Positions 29,462 to 36,981 of a DNA stretch of 47,353 nt are shown here, in pieces. The stretch comes from Rhodobacterales bacterium HKCCE3408. GTDB lineage: Bacteria; Pseudomonadota; Alphaproteobacteria; Rhodobacterales; Rhodobacteraceae. The notes beneath the pieces are model-generated. The model had not been told where the DNA came from. It made no database searches and worked only from the letters and a program-made list of their open reading frames with translations. The DNA is taken from contig WVSN01000021.1 in NCBI GenBank assembly GCA_015689705.1, forward strand, positions 1-47,353. Reading direction: 5' to 3'. Within the stretch, counting starts at the first letter, position 1. The number at the start of each line of letters is the position of its first letter. The translations under genes and the position numbers were made by a program.

Positions 29462-30131
29462 CCCGGTCCTGAGGCTCGAGGCGGTCGAGAAGCGCTACAA
29501 TCGCGGCCGTCCGAACGAGATCGCGGTGCTGCGCGGGGCCTCGCTGACGGTCAGCCCGGGCGAGGTCGTCGCGCTGGTCGCCCCGTCAGGCGCCGGCAAG
29601 TCGACGCTTCTGCACATCGCGGGGCTTCTGGACACGCCCGATGCGGGCCGGGTGGAAATCGCTGGGCAGGACATGGGCCGGGCCAGTGACAATGCCCGCA
29701 CGGCGGCGCGGCGCAGCCGGATCGGCTTCATCTACCAGTTTCACCACCTGCTGCCGGAATTCACCGCGGAAGAGAACATCGTCCTGCCGCAGCTCGCCAA
29801 CGGCGTTCCGAAGGCCGAGGCCGAAGCCCATGCCCGCGATCTTCTGGGGCAGGTCGGCATTGCCGAGCGCGCCGGTCACCGGCCCGCGGCGATGTCGGGC
29901 GGCGAACAGCAGCGCGCCGCGTTCTGCCGGGCGCTGGCCAACAAACCGGCGCTTCTGCTGGCCGACGAGCCGACCGGAAACCTCGATCCGGCGACGTCCG
30001 ACAGGGTGTTCGAGGCGCTCATGGCGCTTGTCCGGGGCAGGGGCCTTGCCGCGCTGATCGCGACGCACAACCTGGAGCTTGCCGGCCGGATGGACCGGGT
30101 CCTGCGGCTCGAGGCCGGCGTGCTGGTCTAG
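29454..30131 (+). CDS. lolD: Lipoprotein-releasing ABC ATPase LolD
   Basis: The 225-residue ATPase powers the LolCDE complex. Walker A is APSGAGKST (residues 43-51), the signature is [15 protein letters not shown], Walker B is [13 protein letters not shown], and the H-loop is ATHN. The N-terminal [13 protein letters not shown] and the short Q-loop region [16 protein letters not shown] are characteristic of LolD/MacB ATPases. It overlaps the permease gene by 8 bases and so is co-translated. Its stop TAG (30129-30131) shares CTAG with the convergent hydrolase gene. Confidence 0.95.
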   Translation: MSDPVLRLEAVEKRYNRGRPNEIAVLRGASLTVSPGEVVALVAPSGAGKSTLLHIAGLLDTPDAGRVEIAGQDMGRASDNARTAARRSRIGFIYQFHHLLPEFTAEENIVLPQLANGVPKAEAEAHARDLLGQVGIAERAGHRPAAMSGGEQQRAAFCRALANKPALLLADEPTGNLDPATSDRVFEALMALVRGRGLAALIATHNLELAGRMDRVLRLEAGVLV

Positions 30132-31078
30132 GCCGCGAGGAAGGTCTCGATCTCGTCGAGGACGCGGTCGCGGTAGACCGGCGCCTCCATCAGAACCTCG
30201 TGCTCGGCGCCGTCGAGGATGCGCAATTCGCCCTTCGGCCATTTTGCCATCCGCGCCTTCACCGCCGGGATCGAGACGATCTTTTCCGCCGAACCGAGGA
30301 AGGTCAGCGCGGGGATATCCGGCGCGGGCCGCGCCAGCAGGTCCGCCGTTTCCGACAGCGCCTCGTGCAGCCAGCCGATCGACGGACCGCCAAGGCCGAG
30401 TTCGGGGTATTTCTCGGTCTGGCGTTCCATGTAGTCGAACTGGTCGCGGTCCGAGGTCAGCCGGTTGCCGGCGAAGACCATCGGCTCCCACGGGCCGGTC
30501 GAGGGCGTGAACCGTTTCAGAATGCCCATCGGCCGGGCAACGTAGCCAAGTGCGCCTGACATGATCCGCTGCACCGGCGACATCGCGATGCCCCACATCG
30601 GCGCGGAGAAGACCGCGCGCTTGACCGGAAGCCCGTCATGCAGCGCCCGCAGCCCGATCGCACCGCCCATCGAATGGGCAAGCAGGAACCACGGCTTCGG
30701 CGGCGCCAGCCGGTCGAGCGCGGCGCGGAGCGCGGCGACATCCTGGCGGTACTCGGCGAAGCTGTGGACGTGGCCCATGTCGCGGCGGTGCGGCGGCCGG
30801 TCGGCCAGGCCCTGGCCGCGCCAGTCCACGGCCACCATCGCGTAGCCCCGCGCGGCGAGATCGACCGCCAGACGCCCGTATTTCTCGATGTATTCGGTGC
30901 GGCCCGGGAACATCAGGACGGTCGCCCGCGCGCCGGCCAACGGCCAGTATCCGATGCGGATGCGGGTGCCGTCGGCGCAGGTCAGCCAGTAGGCGGACCC
31001 GCCATCCGGCCCCTCCGCGACATCATCCAGCAGGGGCGCCTCGGTCAGGCAGACATCCGACGGAACCCGGGCGCCCAC
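30128..31078 (-). CDS. Alpha/beta hydrolase, lysophospholipase-like
   Basis: The 316-residue protein belongs to the monoacylglycerol lipase/lysophospholipase L2 (PldB-like) hydrolases. The oxyanion segment is [13 protein letters not shown], then [12 protein letters not shown], the nucleophile Ser136 is in [11 protein letters not shown], and His in [10 protein letters not shown] is near the C-terminus. Likely substrate: lysophospholipids or short esters. The start is GTG at 31078, five bases after the SCP2 stop at 31083, and no good ribosome site is seen, so translation likely depends on the SCP2 gene. It may act together with the sterol-carrier protein in lipid handling, an inference from the tight spacing. 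Convergent with lolD, sharing CTAG. Confidence 0.82.
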   Translation of the reverse strand: MGARVPSDVCLTEAPLLDDVAEGPDGGSAYWLTCADGTRIRIGYWPLAGARATVLMFPGRTEYIEKYGRLAVDLAARGYAMVAVDWRGQGLADRPPHRRDMGHVHSFAEYRQDVAALRAALDRLAPPKPWFLLAHSMGGAIGLRALHDGLPVKRAVFSAPMWGIAMSPVQRIMSGALGYVARPMGILKRFTPSTGPWEPMVFAGNRLTSDRDQFDYMERQTEKYPELGLGGPSIGWLHEALSETADLLARPAPDIPALTFLGSAEKIVSIPAVKARMAKWPKGELRILDGAEHEVLMEAPVYRDRVLDEIETFLAA

Positions 31079-31082
31079 GGGA

Positions 31083-31367
31083 TCAGCTCAGCGCCCCGCC
31101 CAGTTTCATCGCGGTGCCCATGTCGCCGTCGACCTTGAGCTTGCCGCCCATGAAGGCGGCGGTCGGGTTGAGCTCTCCGGAGAGGATGTCCTGGAATGTG
31201 TCGGCGTCGGCGGTCATCGTCACGTCGGCTTCTTCGTCGCCCGCGCGCACACCTGCGCCGTCGACCATGATCGTGCCTTCGCCCTCGATCACGAACTTGG
31301 CCGATCCGTCGAACCCGTCGATCTTCTCGCGCAGGGCGGCGACGGCGGCATCAACGATACTGGACAT
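31083..31367 (-). CDS. SCP2 sterol-binding domain protein
   Basis: The 94-residue product is a free-standing SCP2 domain: VDAAVAALREKIDGFDGSAKFVIEGEG, then DADTFQDILSGELNPTAAFMGGKLKVDGDMG and a hydrophobic end. The family binds lipids or acyl-CoAs in a hydrophobic tunnel. It lies 4 bases upstream of the lysophospholipase-like gene in the same direction, hinting at shared lipid metabolism. Start 31367 has GGGAG upstream. A TTGACG-like box lies in the 73-base region shared with the divergent TPR gene, but no firm promoter is called. Ligand unknown. Confidence 0.9.
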   Translation of the reverse strand: MSSIVDAAVAALREKIDGFDGSAKFVIEGEGTIMVDGAGVRAGDEEADVTMTADADTFQDILSGELNPTAAFMGGKLKVDGDMGTAMKLGGALS

Positions 31368-31440
31368 TGTCGAACTCCCGAAGATTTGACGCGGTCTGTG
31401 TCTGGAACGACCGCGAAAGGATGTTAAGGTCAGCCGCAAC

Positions 31441-31998
31441 ATGTTCGCTTTCCGCACCATTCTCAACTCTGTCGTTGCGGCATTGTTCGTCGCGGTCGCC
31501 GGTGCCGCTTCGGCGCAGACCGATGACCGCCTGACGGACCTGCTCGACCGCCTCGCCGATCCCGACACCCAGAACTGGGAGATCGTGGAACAGGAGATCA
31601 TCCAGCGTTGGGCGATCTCGGGGTCCGCCACGGCCGACCTGCTTCTGTCGCTCGGCACCGCCGCGCTCGACGAGGGTGAAACCCAGGTGGCGATTTCGCA
31701 CCTGACCGCGCTGGTCGATCATGCGCCGGAATTCGCCGAGGGCTGGAATGCGCGGGCCACCGCCTATTACCGCGCCGGCCTCTACGGCCCGGCGATCTAC
31801 GACATACAGCATGTGCTCGCGCTCAATCCGAACCATTTCGGCGCGATGATCGGGCTCGGCATCATGCTCGAGGATATGGGCCGCTCGGAAGAGGCGCTCG
31901 AGGTCTTCCGGGCCGTCCACGCTATACATCCCCACCGCCCCGACGTAGAAGGGGCCATACAGCGGATCGAGCACTCGCTCGAGGGCCAGACGCTCTAG
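31441..31998 (+). CDS. Secreted TPR-repeat protein
   Basis: The 185-residue protein has a Sec signal peptide (MFAFRTILNSVVAALF, cleavage near ASA-Q at residue 25-26) and then TPR-like helical pairs: AEGWNARATAYYRAGLYGPAIYDIQHVLALNPNHFG is built over several pieces, including LNPNHFGAMIGLGIMLEDMG and SEEALEVFRAVHAIHPHRPD. It is probably periplasmic and mediates protein interactions. The first part, LLDRLADPDTQNWEIVEQEIIQRW, is a conserved feature of such Rhodobacteraceae proteins. Its partner is unknown. It precedes the SUV3-like helicase gene by 34 bases, perhaps as an operon. Confidence 0.85.
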   Translation: MFAFRTILNSVVAALFVAVAGAASAQTDDRLTDLLDRLADPDTQNWEIVEQEIIQRWAISGSATADLLLSLGTAALDEGETQVAISHLTALVDHAPEFAEGWNARATAYYRAGLYGPAIYDIQHVLALNPNHFGAMIGLGIMLEDMGRSEEALEVFRAVHAIHPHRPDVEGAIQRIEHSLEGQTL

Positions 31999-32032
31999 GA
32001 TCCGCCGACGGCCGGCAACGATACGGGCAGAC

Positions 32033-34957
32033 ATGGCCACAGAGGCGCGGATCGCGGCCGTTCTCGGCCCGACCAACACGGGCAAAACCCACTACGCGAT
32101 CGAGCGGATGCTCGCGCACCGCACCGGCGTCATCGGGCTGCCGCTCCGGCTTCTGGCGCGCGAGGTCTACGACCGCATCGTCGCGCTGCGCGGACCGTCC
32201 GTCGTGGCGCTCGTCACGGGTGAAGAGCGTATCGTCCCCGAGCGGGCGGCCTACTGGGTCTGCACGGTCGAGGCGATGCCGGTGGGGATCGGCTGCGACT
32301 TCCTCGCCATCGACGAAATCCAGCTCTGCGCCGACCCCGAACGCGGCCATGTCTTCACCGACCGGATGCTGAACGCGCGTGGCCTGCTGGAAACCCTGTT
32401 CCTCGGCTCTGACACGATGCGCGGCGCTATCGCCGCACTTGTCCCCAAGGTGCAGTTCCACCGGCAGGAGCGGTTCTCCGAACTTACCTACACGGGTTCG
32501 AAAAAGATTAGCCGGATGCCCTCCCGGTCGGCCATCGTCGGCTTCTCGGTCGAAAATGTCTATGCCATCGCCGAATTGCTGCGGCGCCAGAAGGGCGGGG
32601 CAGCGGTGGTCATGGGGGCGTTGTCCCCAAGGACGCGGAACGCGCAGGTCGAGCTTTACCAGTCGGGCGACGTCGATTTCCTCGTCGCCACGGACGCCAT
32701 CGGCATGGGTCTGAACCTCGATATCCGGCACGTCGCGTTTTCCGGACTCCGGAAGTTCGACGGACGGCGGATGCGCGATCTCTGGCCGCATGAACTGGGC
32801 CAGATCGCGGGCCGCGCCGGCCGCCATACCGAACCGGGCACCTTCGGCGTGACCGGCGAGGCGAGCCCACTCTCCGAGCCGGTGATCGAGGCGATCACGA
32901 CCCATCGCTTCGCCCCCGTCCGGCGGCTTCTCTGGCGCAACTCCGATCTCGATTTCGGTTCGGTCCCGCGGCTCGTCGCCAGCCTCGAGGCGCCGACCGA
33001 CAACGAATGGCTCGGCCGGGCGCGCGAAGCCGACGACCTGATGGCGCTGAAGTCGATCTCGGACGCGCCCGGTATCGCCGAACGGATCGCCGGCCCGCCC
33101 GATATCCGGCTGCTGTGGGACGTCTGCCGCATCCCCGATTTCCGCGGCATCAGCCACGCCGAACACGCCAGCCTCCTGCGCCAGATCTTCGAGTTCCTGC
33201 ACGATCTCGGACGGGTCCCGGACGACTGGCTCGCCCGGCAGGTGGCGCGCATAGATCGAACCGAAGGCGACCTCGATACGTTGTCCAAGCGACTGGCGTA
33301 TATCCGGACGTGGACCTACGTCGCGCAACGCAAGGGGTGGGTCGACGATGAATCCCATTGGCGCGGGGCGACTCGTGCCGTAGAAGACCGCCTGTCCGAT
33401 GCGGTGCACACCGCGCTGACCCACGCCTTCGTGGATCGCCGCACAAGCGTGCTGATGCGGAGGCTGAAGCAGAAGGAGAGCCTTGTGGCCGAGGTGACAG
33501 ACAAGGGCGAGGTGACGGTCGAGGGCCAGTTCGTGGGCCGTCTCGAAGGCTTCCGGTTCCGCCAGGACCAGGCGGCCAGTCCCGACGAGGGCAAGACCCT
33601 GCGCCAGGCGGCGCTCGCCGCGCTGACGCCCGAGTTCCATCTGCGTGCCGACAGGTTCTACAACGCGCCCGACCCGGAATTCGACTTTACCGAGCAGGGC
33701 GGGCTGATGTGGGGCGACCAGGCTGTCGGCAAGCTCGTCGCCGGGCCGGACCCGCTGCGGCCGACTGCCGAGGCCTTCGTGGACGACGAGGCCGGGGCCG
33801 AGGTCGTCCAGAAGGTACAGCGCCGCCTCCAGCATTTCATCGACCGCAAGATCGCTGCCCTGTTCGAGCCTCTGCTCGCGATGCAGAAGGACGAGGAAGT
33901 CACCGGCCTCGCCCGTGGCTTCGCATTCCGGCTGGTCGAGTCGCTCGGGATCATCCCGCGGGCCGATGTCGCCACCGAGGTCAAGGATCTCGACCAGGAC
34001 GCGCGCGGGCTGCTGCGCAAGCACGGCGTGCGGTTCGGCCAGTACACGATTTTCCTGCCGGCGCTGCTGAAGCCGGCGCCGACGCGGCTTCGGCTCGTGC
34101 TCTGGGGCCTTGCGTCGAACCTGCCGGAATTCCCCGAAAGCCCGCCTCCGGGCCTCGTGACCATCCCGGCCGACAGCGAAGCGCATGCGGGCTACTTCAC
34201 GATGTCCGGCTACCGGCCCGCCGGGGCACGGGCGATCCGCATCGATATGCTGGAACGGCTCGCGGACATGCTGCGCCAGAAGGACAGCCGCGGCGGCTTC
34301 GAGGCCACGCCCGACATGCTGTCGATCACCGGCATGACGCTGGAGCAGTTCGCCGACCTGATGGAAGGTCTCGGCTACAAGTCCGAGCGGGGCGAGCGCG
34401 AGAAGGCGCGGACCCCGGTGGCTGAACCGGCCGCGACGCAGGCGCCCGAAACCATGGACGAGGAGACTGTGGGCGTCGCCCCGCCGCTCGGGCTGGATGG
34501 TGCGGACACGCCCCGGCCCGACGAGGTCCCCGGTGACATGCCGGACGAGACCGTGCCGGTCCCGCCCGAGGAATCGCCCGGCGACATGCCCGACGAGGCG
34601 CCCGGCATCCCCGACGAGACCCCGCCGGACATGCCCGACGAGATCGAGCCGACGAACGGTGCCGCCGTTGCGGCCGAACCAGAGACCGAGGTGTTCTACA
34701 CCTTCACCTGGGCGCCCCGCCGCCGTCCGCGCGACCAGGGCCGTCCGCAGCAGCGCGAGGCCGAGGGCGGCCAGCAGCAGCGCCGGCGCGGCAAGGGCGG
34801 CAAGCCCAACGGCGGCAAGCCGCAGGGCGGGCAGAAGGGCAAGGGGCCGCGCAATGACGGGCCCAAGACCTACTCCGCGCGTCCCGACCGCAAGGACCGG
34901 ATCGACCCGGACAACCCGTTCGCCCGCGCACTGGCGGGGCTGAAGGACAAGTCCTGA
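32033..34957 (+). CDS. SUV3-like DExH RNA helicase with acidic repeats and basic tail
   Basis: The 974-residue protein is an SUV3/Ski2-type helicase. Walker A GPTNTGKTHYAIERM starts at residue 12, the DExH-box is DEIQ at 94-97, and motif VI QIAGRAGR lies at 257-264. Helicases of this type unwind RNA for degradation by the exosome or degradosome; the bacterial role is not settled. The C-terminal ~145 residues are disordered: an acidic stretch at about 830-873 with repeated DMPDE units, then a basic Gly/Gln/Lys-rich tail (QQREAEGGQQQRRRGKGGK) suited to RNA binding. The S4 gene begins inside its stop codon. Identification of the helicase is firm; the tail is unusual. Confidence 0.93.
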   Translation: MATEARIAAVLGPTNTGKTHYAIERMLAHRTGVIGLPLRLLAREVYDRIVALRGPSVVALVTGEERIVPERAAYWVCTVEAMPVGIGCDFLAIDEIQLCADPERGHVFTDRMLNARGLLETLFLGSDTMRGAIAALVPKVQFHRQERFSELTYTGSKKISRMPSRSAIVGFSVENVYAIAELLRRQKGGAAVVMGALSPRTRNAQVELYQSGDVDFLVATDAIGMGLNLDIRHVAFSGLRKFDGRRMRDLWPHELGQIAGRAGRHTEPGTFGVTGEASPLSEPVIEAITTHRFAPVRRLLWRNSDLDFGSVPRLVASLEAPTDNEWLGRAREADDLMALKSISDAPGIAERIAGPPDIRLLWDVCRIPDFRGISHAEHASLLRQIFEFLHDLGRVPDDWLARQVARIDRTEGDLDTLSKRLAYIRTWTYVAQRKGWVDDESHWRGATRAVEDRLSDAVHTALTHAFVDRRTSVLMRRLKQKESLVAEVTDKGEVTVEGQFVGRLEGFRFRQDQAASPDEGKTLRQAALAALTPEFHLRADRFYNAPDPEFDFTEQGGLMWGDQAVGKLVAGPDPLRPTAEAFVDDEAGAEVVQKVQRRLQHFIDRKIAALFEPLLAMQKDEEVTGLARGFAFRLVESLGIIPRADVATEVKDLDQDARGLLRKHGVRFGQYTIFLPALLKPAPTRLRLVLWGLASNLPEFPESPPPGLVTIPADSEAHAGYFTMSGYRPAGARAIRIDMLERLADMLRQKDSRGGFEATPDMLSITGMTLEQFADLMEGLGYKSERGEREKARTPVAEPAATQAPETMDEETVGVAPPLGLDGADTPRPDEVPGDMPDETVPVPPEESPGDMPDEAPGIPDETPPDMPDEIEPTNGAAVAAEPETEVFYTFTWAPRRRPRDQGRPQQREAEGGQQQRRRGKGGKPNGGKPQGGQKGKGPRNDGPKTYSARPDRKDRIDPDNPFARALAGLKDKS

Positions 34958-35322
34958 CGGATCCCGGCTCCCGGCTGCGCCTCGACAAGTGGCTGTGGCA
35001 GGCGCGGTTCTTCAAGACGCGCAGTCTGGCCGCGCGGATGGTGACCGAGGGCAAGGTCCGGGTGAATTCCGACCGCGCCGCGAAAGCGGCCCATGCCGTC
35101 GGCCCGGGCGATGTGCTGACATTCCCGCAGGGCACCCGCATCCGCGTGGTCCGGATCGTCGCGCTCGGCACCCGCCGGGGGCCCGCGCCCGAGGCGCAGG
35201 CGCTCTACGACGATCTGACCCCGCCCGCCGAGCCCGCGCCCGACCGCGTCGGACCGCGCCCGACCAAGCGCGACCGCCGCGCGATCGATGCACTTCGCGA
35301 CGGGCCGGATGACGCGGACTGA
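34954..35322 (+). CDS. S4-domain RNA-binding protein (HSP15-like), CTG start
   Basis: The 122-residue product has an S4 domain that begins RLDKWLWQARFFKTRSLAARMV and an added C-terminus with RRGPAPEAQALYDDLTPP, as in HSP15/YrfH-like proteins that bind stalled 50S-peptidyl-tRNA. No ATG, GTG or TTG precedes this domain in frame. The best start is CTG at 34954-34956 (reads CTG ACG GAT CCC, giving an MTDP-like start), with AAGGA 6 bases upstream and a four-base CTGA overlap with the helicase stop. An ATG at 35038 would remove the first 28 residues of the S4 fold. The start is inferred; the family is clear. Confidence 0.85.
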   Translation: MTDPGSRLRLDKWLWQARFFKTRSLAARMVTEGKVRVNSDRAAKAAHAVGPGDVLTFPQGTRIRVVRIVALGTRRGPAPEAQALYDDLTPPAEPAPDRVGPRPTKRDRRAIDALRDGPDDAD

Positions 35323-35386
35323 GCCCCTTGCATCGACCGGTCACGTCCCGTAGCTCTGCCCTGAAAGACCCGATGGATACCCGCCC

Positions 35387-35722
35387 ATGACCTATGTCGT
35401 GACCGACAATTGCATCGCCTGCAAATACACCGACTGCGTCGAAGTCTGTCCCGTGGACTGCTTCTACGAGGGCGAGAACATGCTGGTCATCCATCCCGAC
35501 GAATGCATCGATTGCGGCGTGTGCGAGCCCGAATGCCCCGCCGACGCGATCCGTCCGGACACCGAACCCGACATGGAAAAATGGGTCGAGTTCAACCGCA
35601 AGTATTCCGAGGCCTGGCCCGTCATCATCACCAAGAAGGATCCGCTGCCCGACGCCGATGAGATGGACGGCAAGGACGGCAAAATGGAGCTCTTCTCGGA
35701 AGCGCCGGGCGAGGGCGGCTGA
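35387..35722 (+). CDS. fdxA: 7Fe ferredoxin FdxA
   Basis: A 111-residue soluble ferredoxin with one [3Fe-4S] and one [4Fe-4S] cluster. Cysteines are at 9, 17, 21, 40, 43, 46 and 50 (plus Cys12 and Cys25), matching Azotobacter FdI with a shift of one residue. The C-terminal extension is acidic. It likely carries electrons for an unnamed oxidoreductase. The ATG at 35387 follows the S4 gene by 64 bases. The hairpin structure at 35729-35773 may end its transcript before the carD promoter. Confidence 0.95.
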   Translation: MTYVVTDNCIACKYTDCVEVCPVDCFYEGENMLVIHPDECIDCGVCEPECPADAIRPDTEPDMEKWVEFNRKYSEAWPVIITKKDPLPDADEMDGKDGKMELFSEAPGEGG

Positions 35723-35728
35723 CCGATT

Positions 35729-35773
35729 CGGTGCGAGGCCCGTCCGGCGGACGCCGGTAACCCTGTCGCACCG
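35729..35773 (+). terminator. Branched hairpin after fdxA
   Basis: CGGTGCGA (35729-35736) pairs with TCGCACCG (35766-35773), enclosing a second stem CGTCC (35741-35745) with GGACG (35749-35753). No T-tract follows, so it could be a terminator of Rho-dependent type or an mRNA-end stabiliser. Confidence 0.5.
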
Positions 35774-35825
35774 CAGCAAAGCCCAACAATACTTAGACTT
35801 TTCCACGGTTCCGCAGCGGCCCGCT

Positions 35826-35855
35826 TTGAAGTCGACCGGAATCGTGCTATATATT
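35826..35855 (+). promoter_or_regulatory. carD promoter
   Basis: TTGAAG (35826-35831) and a TATATATT-like -10 (35848-35855) are spaced 16-18 bases, the most AT-rich -10 in the window. Start of transcription is expected near 35861, giving a leader of about 144 bases before carD. Confidence 0.7.
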
Positions 35856-35860
35856 CCGCT

Positions 35861-35966
35861 CAGGACGAACGTGTGAGTGTGCCCGGCAGGCCCATGGCCT
35901 GCTCCTGCTACGAAAACCCAAATCAAACACCCTCAGTGGAAAGCCAGCTTTCCGCCGGTGTTTTTT
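35861..35966 (+). ncRNA. Candidate leader RNA or small RNA with internal terminator, upstream of carD
   Basis: Hairpin 1: GCAGGCC (35886-35892) with GGCCTGC (35896-35902), loop CAT. Then an outer stem AAACACC (35925-35931) with GGTGTTT (35957-35963) enclosing GGAAAGC (35938-35944) with GCTTTCC (35947-35953), followed by a T-run at 35961-35966: an intrinsic-terminator shape about 100 bases from the predicted start. A further hairpin CGCCTGA/TCAGGCG (35967-35984) lies before the carD ribosome site. Either an independent sRNA or an attenuation leader. Seen in sequence; function inferred. Confidence 0.5.
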
Positions 35967-36004
35967 CGCCTGAGATTTCAGGCGCAATAAGGATGACGAC
36001 ACAG

Positions 36005-36517
36005 ATGAGTAAAGCCCGGAAATCGCAGGACTTCAGCCCGAACGACTTTGTCGTGTATCCCGCTCATGGTGTCGGTCGCATCGTATCGATCGAGGAGCAG
36101 GAGATCGCTGGGCTCAAGCTCGAGCTGTTCGTGATTTCCTTCGACAAGGACAAGATGACGCTGCGCGTTCCGACCGCGAAAGCGGCCGAGGTCGGCATGC
36201 GTCCGCTGTCCAATCCCGATGTCGTCTCCAAGGCGCTCGACACGCTGAAGGGCAAGGCCCGGGTGAAGCGCGCCATGTGGTCGCGCCGTGCGCAGGAATA
36301 CGAACAGAAGATCAATTCCGGCGACCTGATCTCGATCGCGGAGGTCGTGCGCGACCTGCACCGCGCCGACGATCAGCGCGAGCAGAGCTATTCCGAGCGG
36401 CAGCTTTACGAAGCCGCGCTCGAGCGTCTGACGCGCGAGCTTGCCGCCGTGAACGGCATGGACGAAGCGGGCGCGCTGGCCCGCGTCGACGAGGTGCTGA
36501 TGGCCCGCGCGGCCTGA
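36005..36517 (+). CDS. carD: CarD family transcription regulator
   Basis: CarD-type proteins bind the RNA polymerase beta subunit and stabilise open promoter complexes. The 170-residue product has the N-terminal CarD/TRCF RNAP-interacting domain (DFVVYPAHGVGRIVSIEEQEIAGLKLE split over residues about 11-40) and a helical C-terminal domain with RVKRAMWSRRAQEYEQKI and SYSERQLYEAALERLTRELA. In R. sphaeroides CarD activates rRNA and other promoters. The start at 36005 (MSKARKSQ) is chosen over ATG 35993, which overlaps the AAGGA ribosome site. A terminator follows at 36541. Identification is firm. Confidence 0.94.
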   Translation: MSKARKSQDFSPNDFVVYPAHGVGRIVSIEEQEIAGLKLELFVISFDKDKMTLRVPTAKAAEVGMRPLSNPDVVSKALDTLKGKARVKRAMWSRRAQEYEQKINSGDLISIAEVVRDLHRADDQREQSYSERQLYEAALERLTRELAAVNGMDEAGALARVDEVLMARAA

Positions 36518-36540
36518 TCTTCGCCTGTTATCGAATATCA

Positions 36541-36580
36541 CGCCGCTGCGCCCCGACCGGGCGCGGCGGTTTTTGTTTTT
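36541..36580 (+). terminator. Rho-independent terminator of carD
   Basis: CGCCGCTGCGCCC (36541-36553) pairs with GGGCGCGGCG (36559-36568 region), leaving one bulge, followed by TTTTTGTTTTT (36570-36580). Confidence 0.95.
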
Positions 36581-36704
36581 CAAGACAATGACTTGTGCCG
36601 GTTCGCGAGGTTTCGCCGATGGGTGTCGCGGGCCTTGTGATTGAACGCATTCGGCGCATCTTGTGTCCCATCCCGGTCACGACTGAGTCGAAAGGAGACC
36701 TCAC

Positions 36705-36977
36705 ATGACCAAGACCATCGTTATCGCCGCCGCTCTGGCGACTTCGCTTCTCGCCGGTTGCCAGGTGACCCCGCAGGGCCAGGCCGGCCTCGCTGCCGCC
36801 GGCGGTGCCGCTGCCGGCCTTCTGGCCGCGCGTGCGCTTGACGCCAACCCGGAATGGACGCTCGCGGCGGGTCTCGCCGGTGCGGCCGGCGGCGCGGCGC
36901 TCTACCAGAACCAGCGCACCGGCCAGTGCGCCTATCCGCAGGGCAACGGTTACTACTCCGTCGCACCCTGCCCGTAA
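36705..36977 (+). CDS. Glycine/alanine-rich lipoprotein with conserved cysteine tail
   Basis: The 90-residue protein has a lipoprotein signal (MTKTIVIAAALATSLLAGC, lipobox LAGC, Cys19) and an Ala/Gly-rich mature region (GLAAAGGAAAGLLAARALD, GLAGAAGGAAL) of the glycine-zipper kind, ending in QCAYPQGNGYYSVAPCP with two cysteines that could form a disulfide. A strong AAAGGAG ribosome site precedes it. It converges on cobS with 4 bases between stop codons. It resembles, in composition, the 7144 lipoprotein, but the sequences are not closely alike. Function unknown. Confidence 0.75.
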   Translation: MTKTIVIAAALATSLLAGCQVTPQGQAGLAAAGGAAAGLLAARALDANPEWTLAAGLAGAAGGAALYQNQRTGQCAYPQGNGYYSVAPCP

Positions 36978-36981
36978 GCGA

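Noticed and set aside
31922-34186. Long minus-strand open frame opposite the helicase
   Set aside because: Helicase motifs are unmistakable on the plus strand. The antisense frame is a compositional by-product.
35038-35322. ATG start at 35038 for the S4 gene
   Set aside because: It would delete the first 28 residues of the S4 fold, including RLDKWLW and FFKTRSLA, which are conserved.
35873-36004. Upstream in-frame start for carD
   Set aside because: The leader holds hairpins and a T-tract that are clearly regulatory, and the N-terminus MSKARKSQ fits the family.
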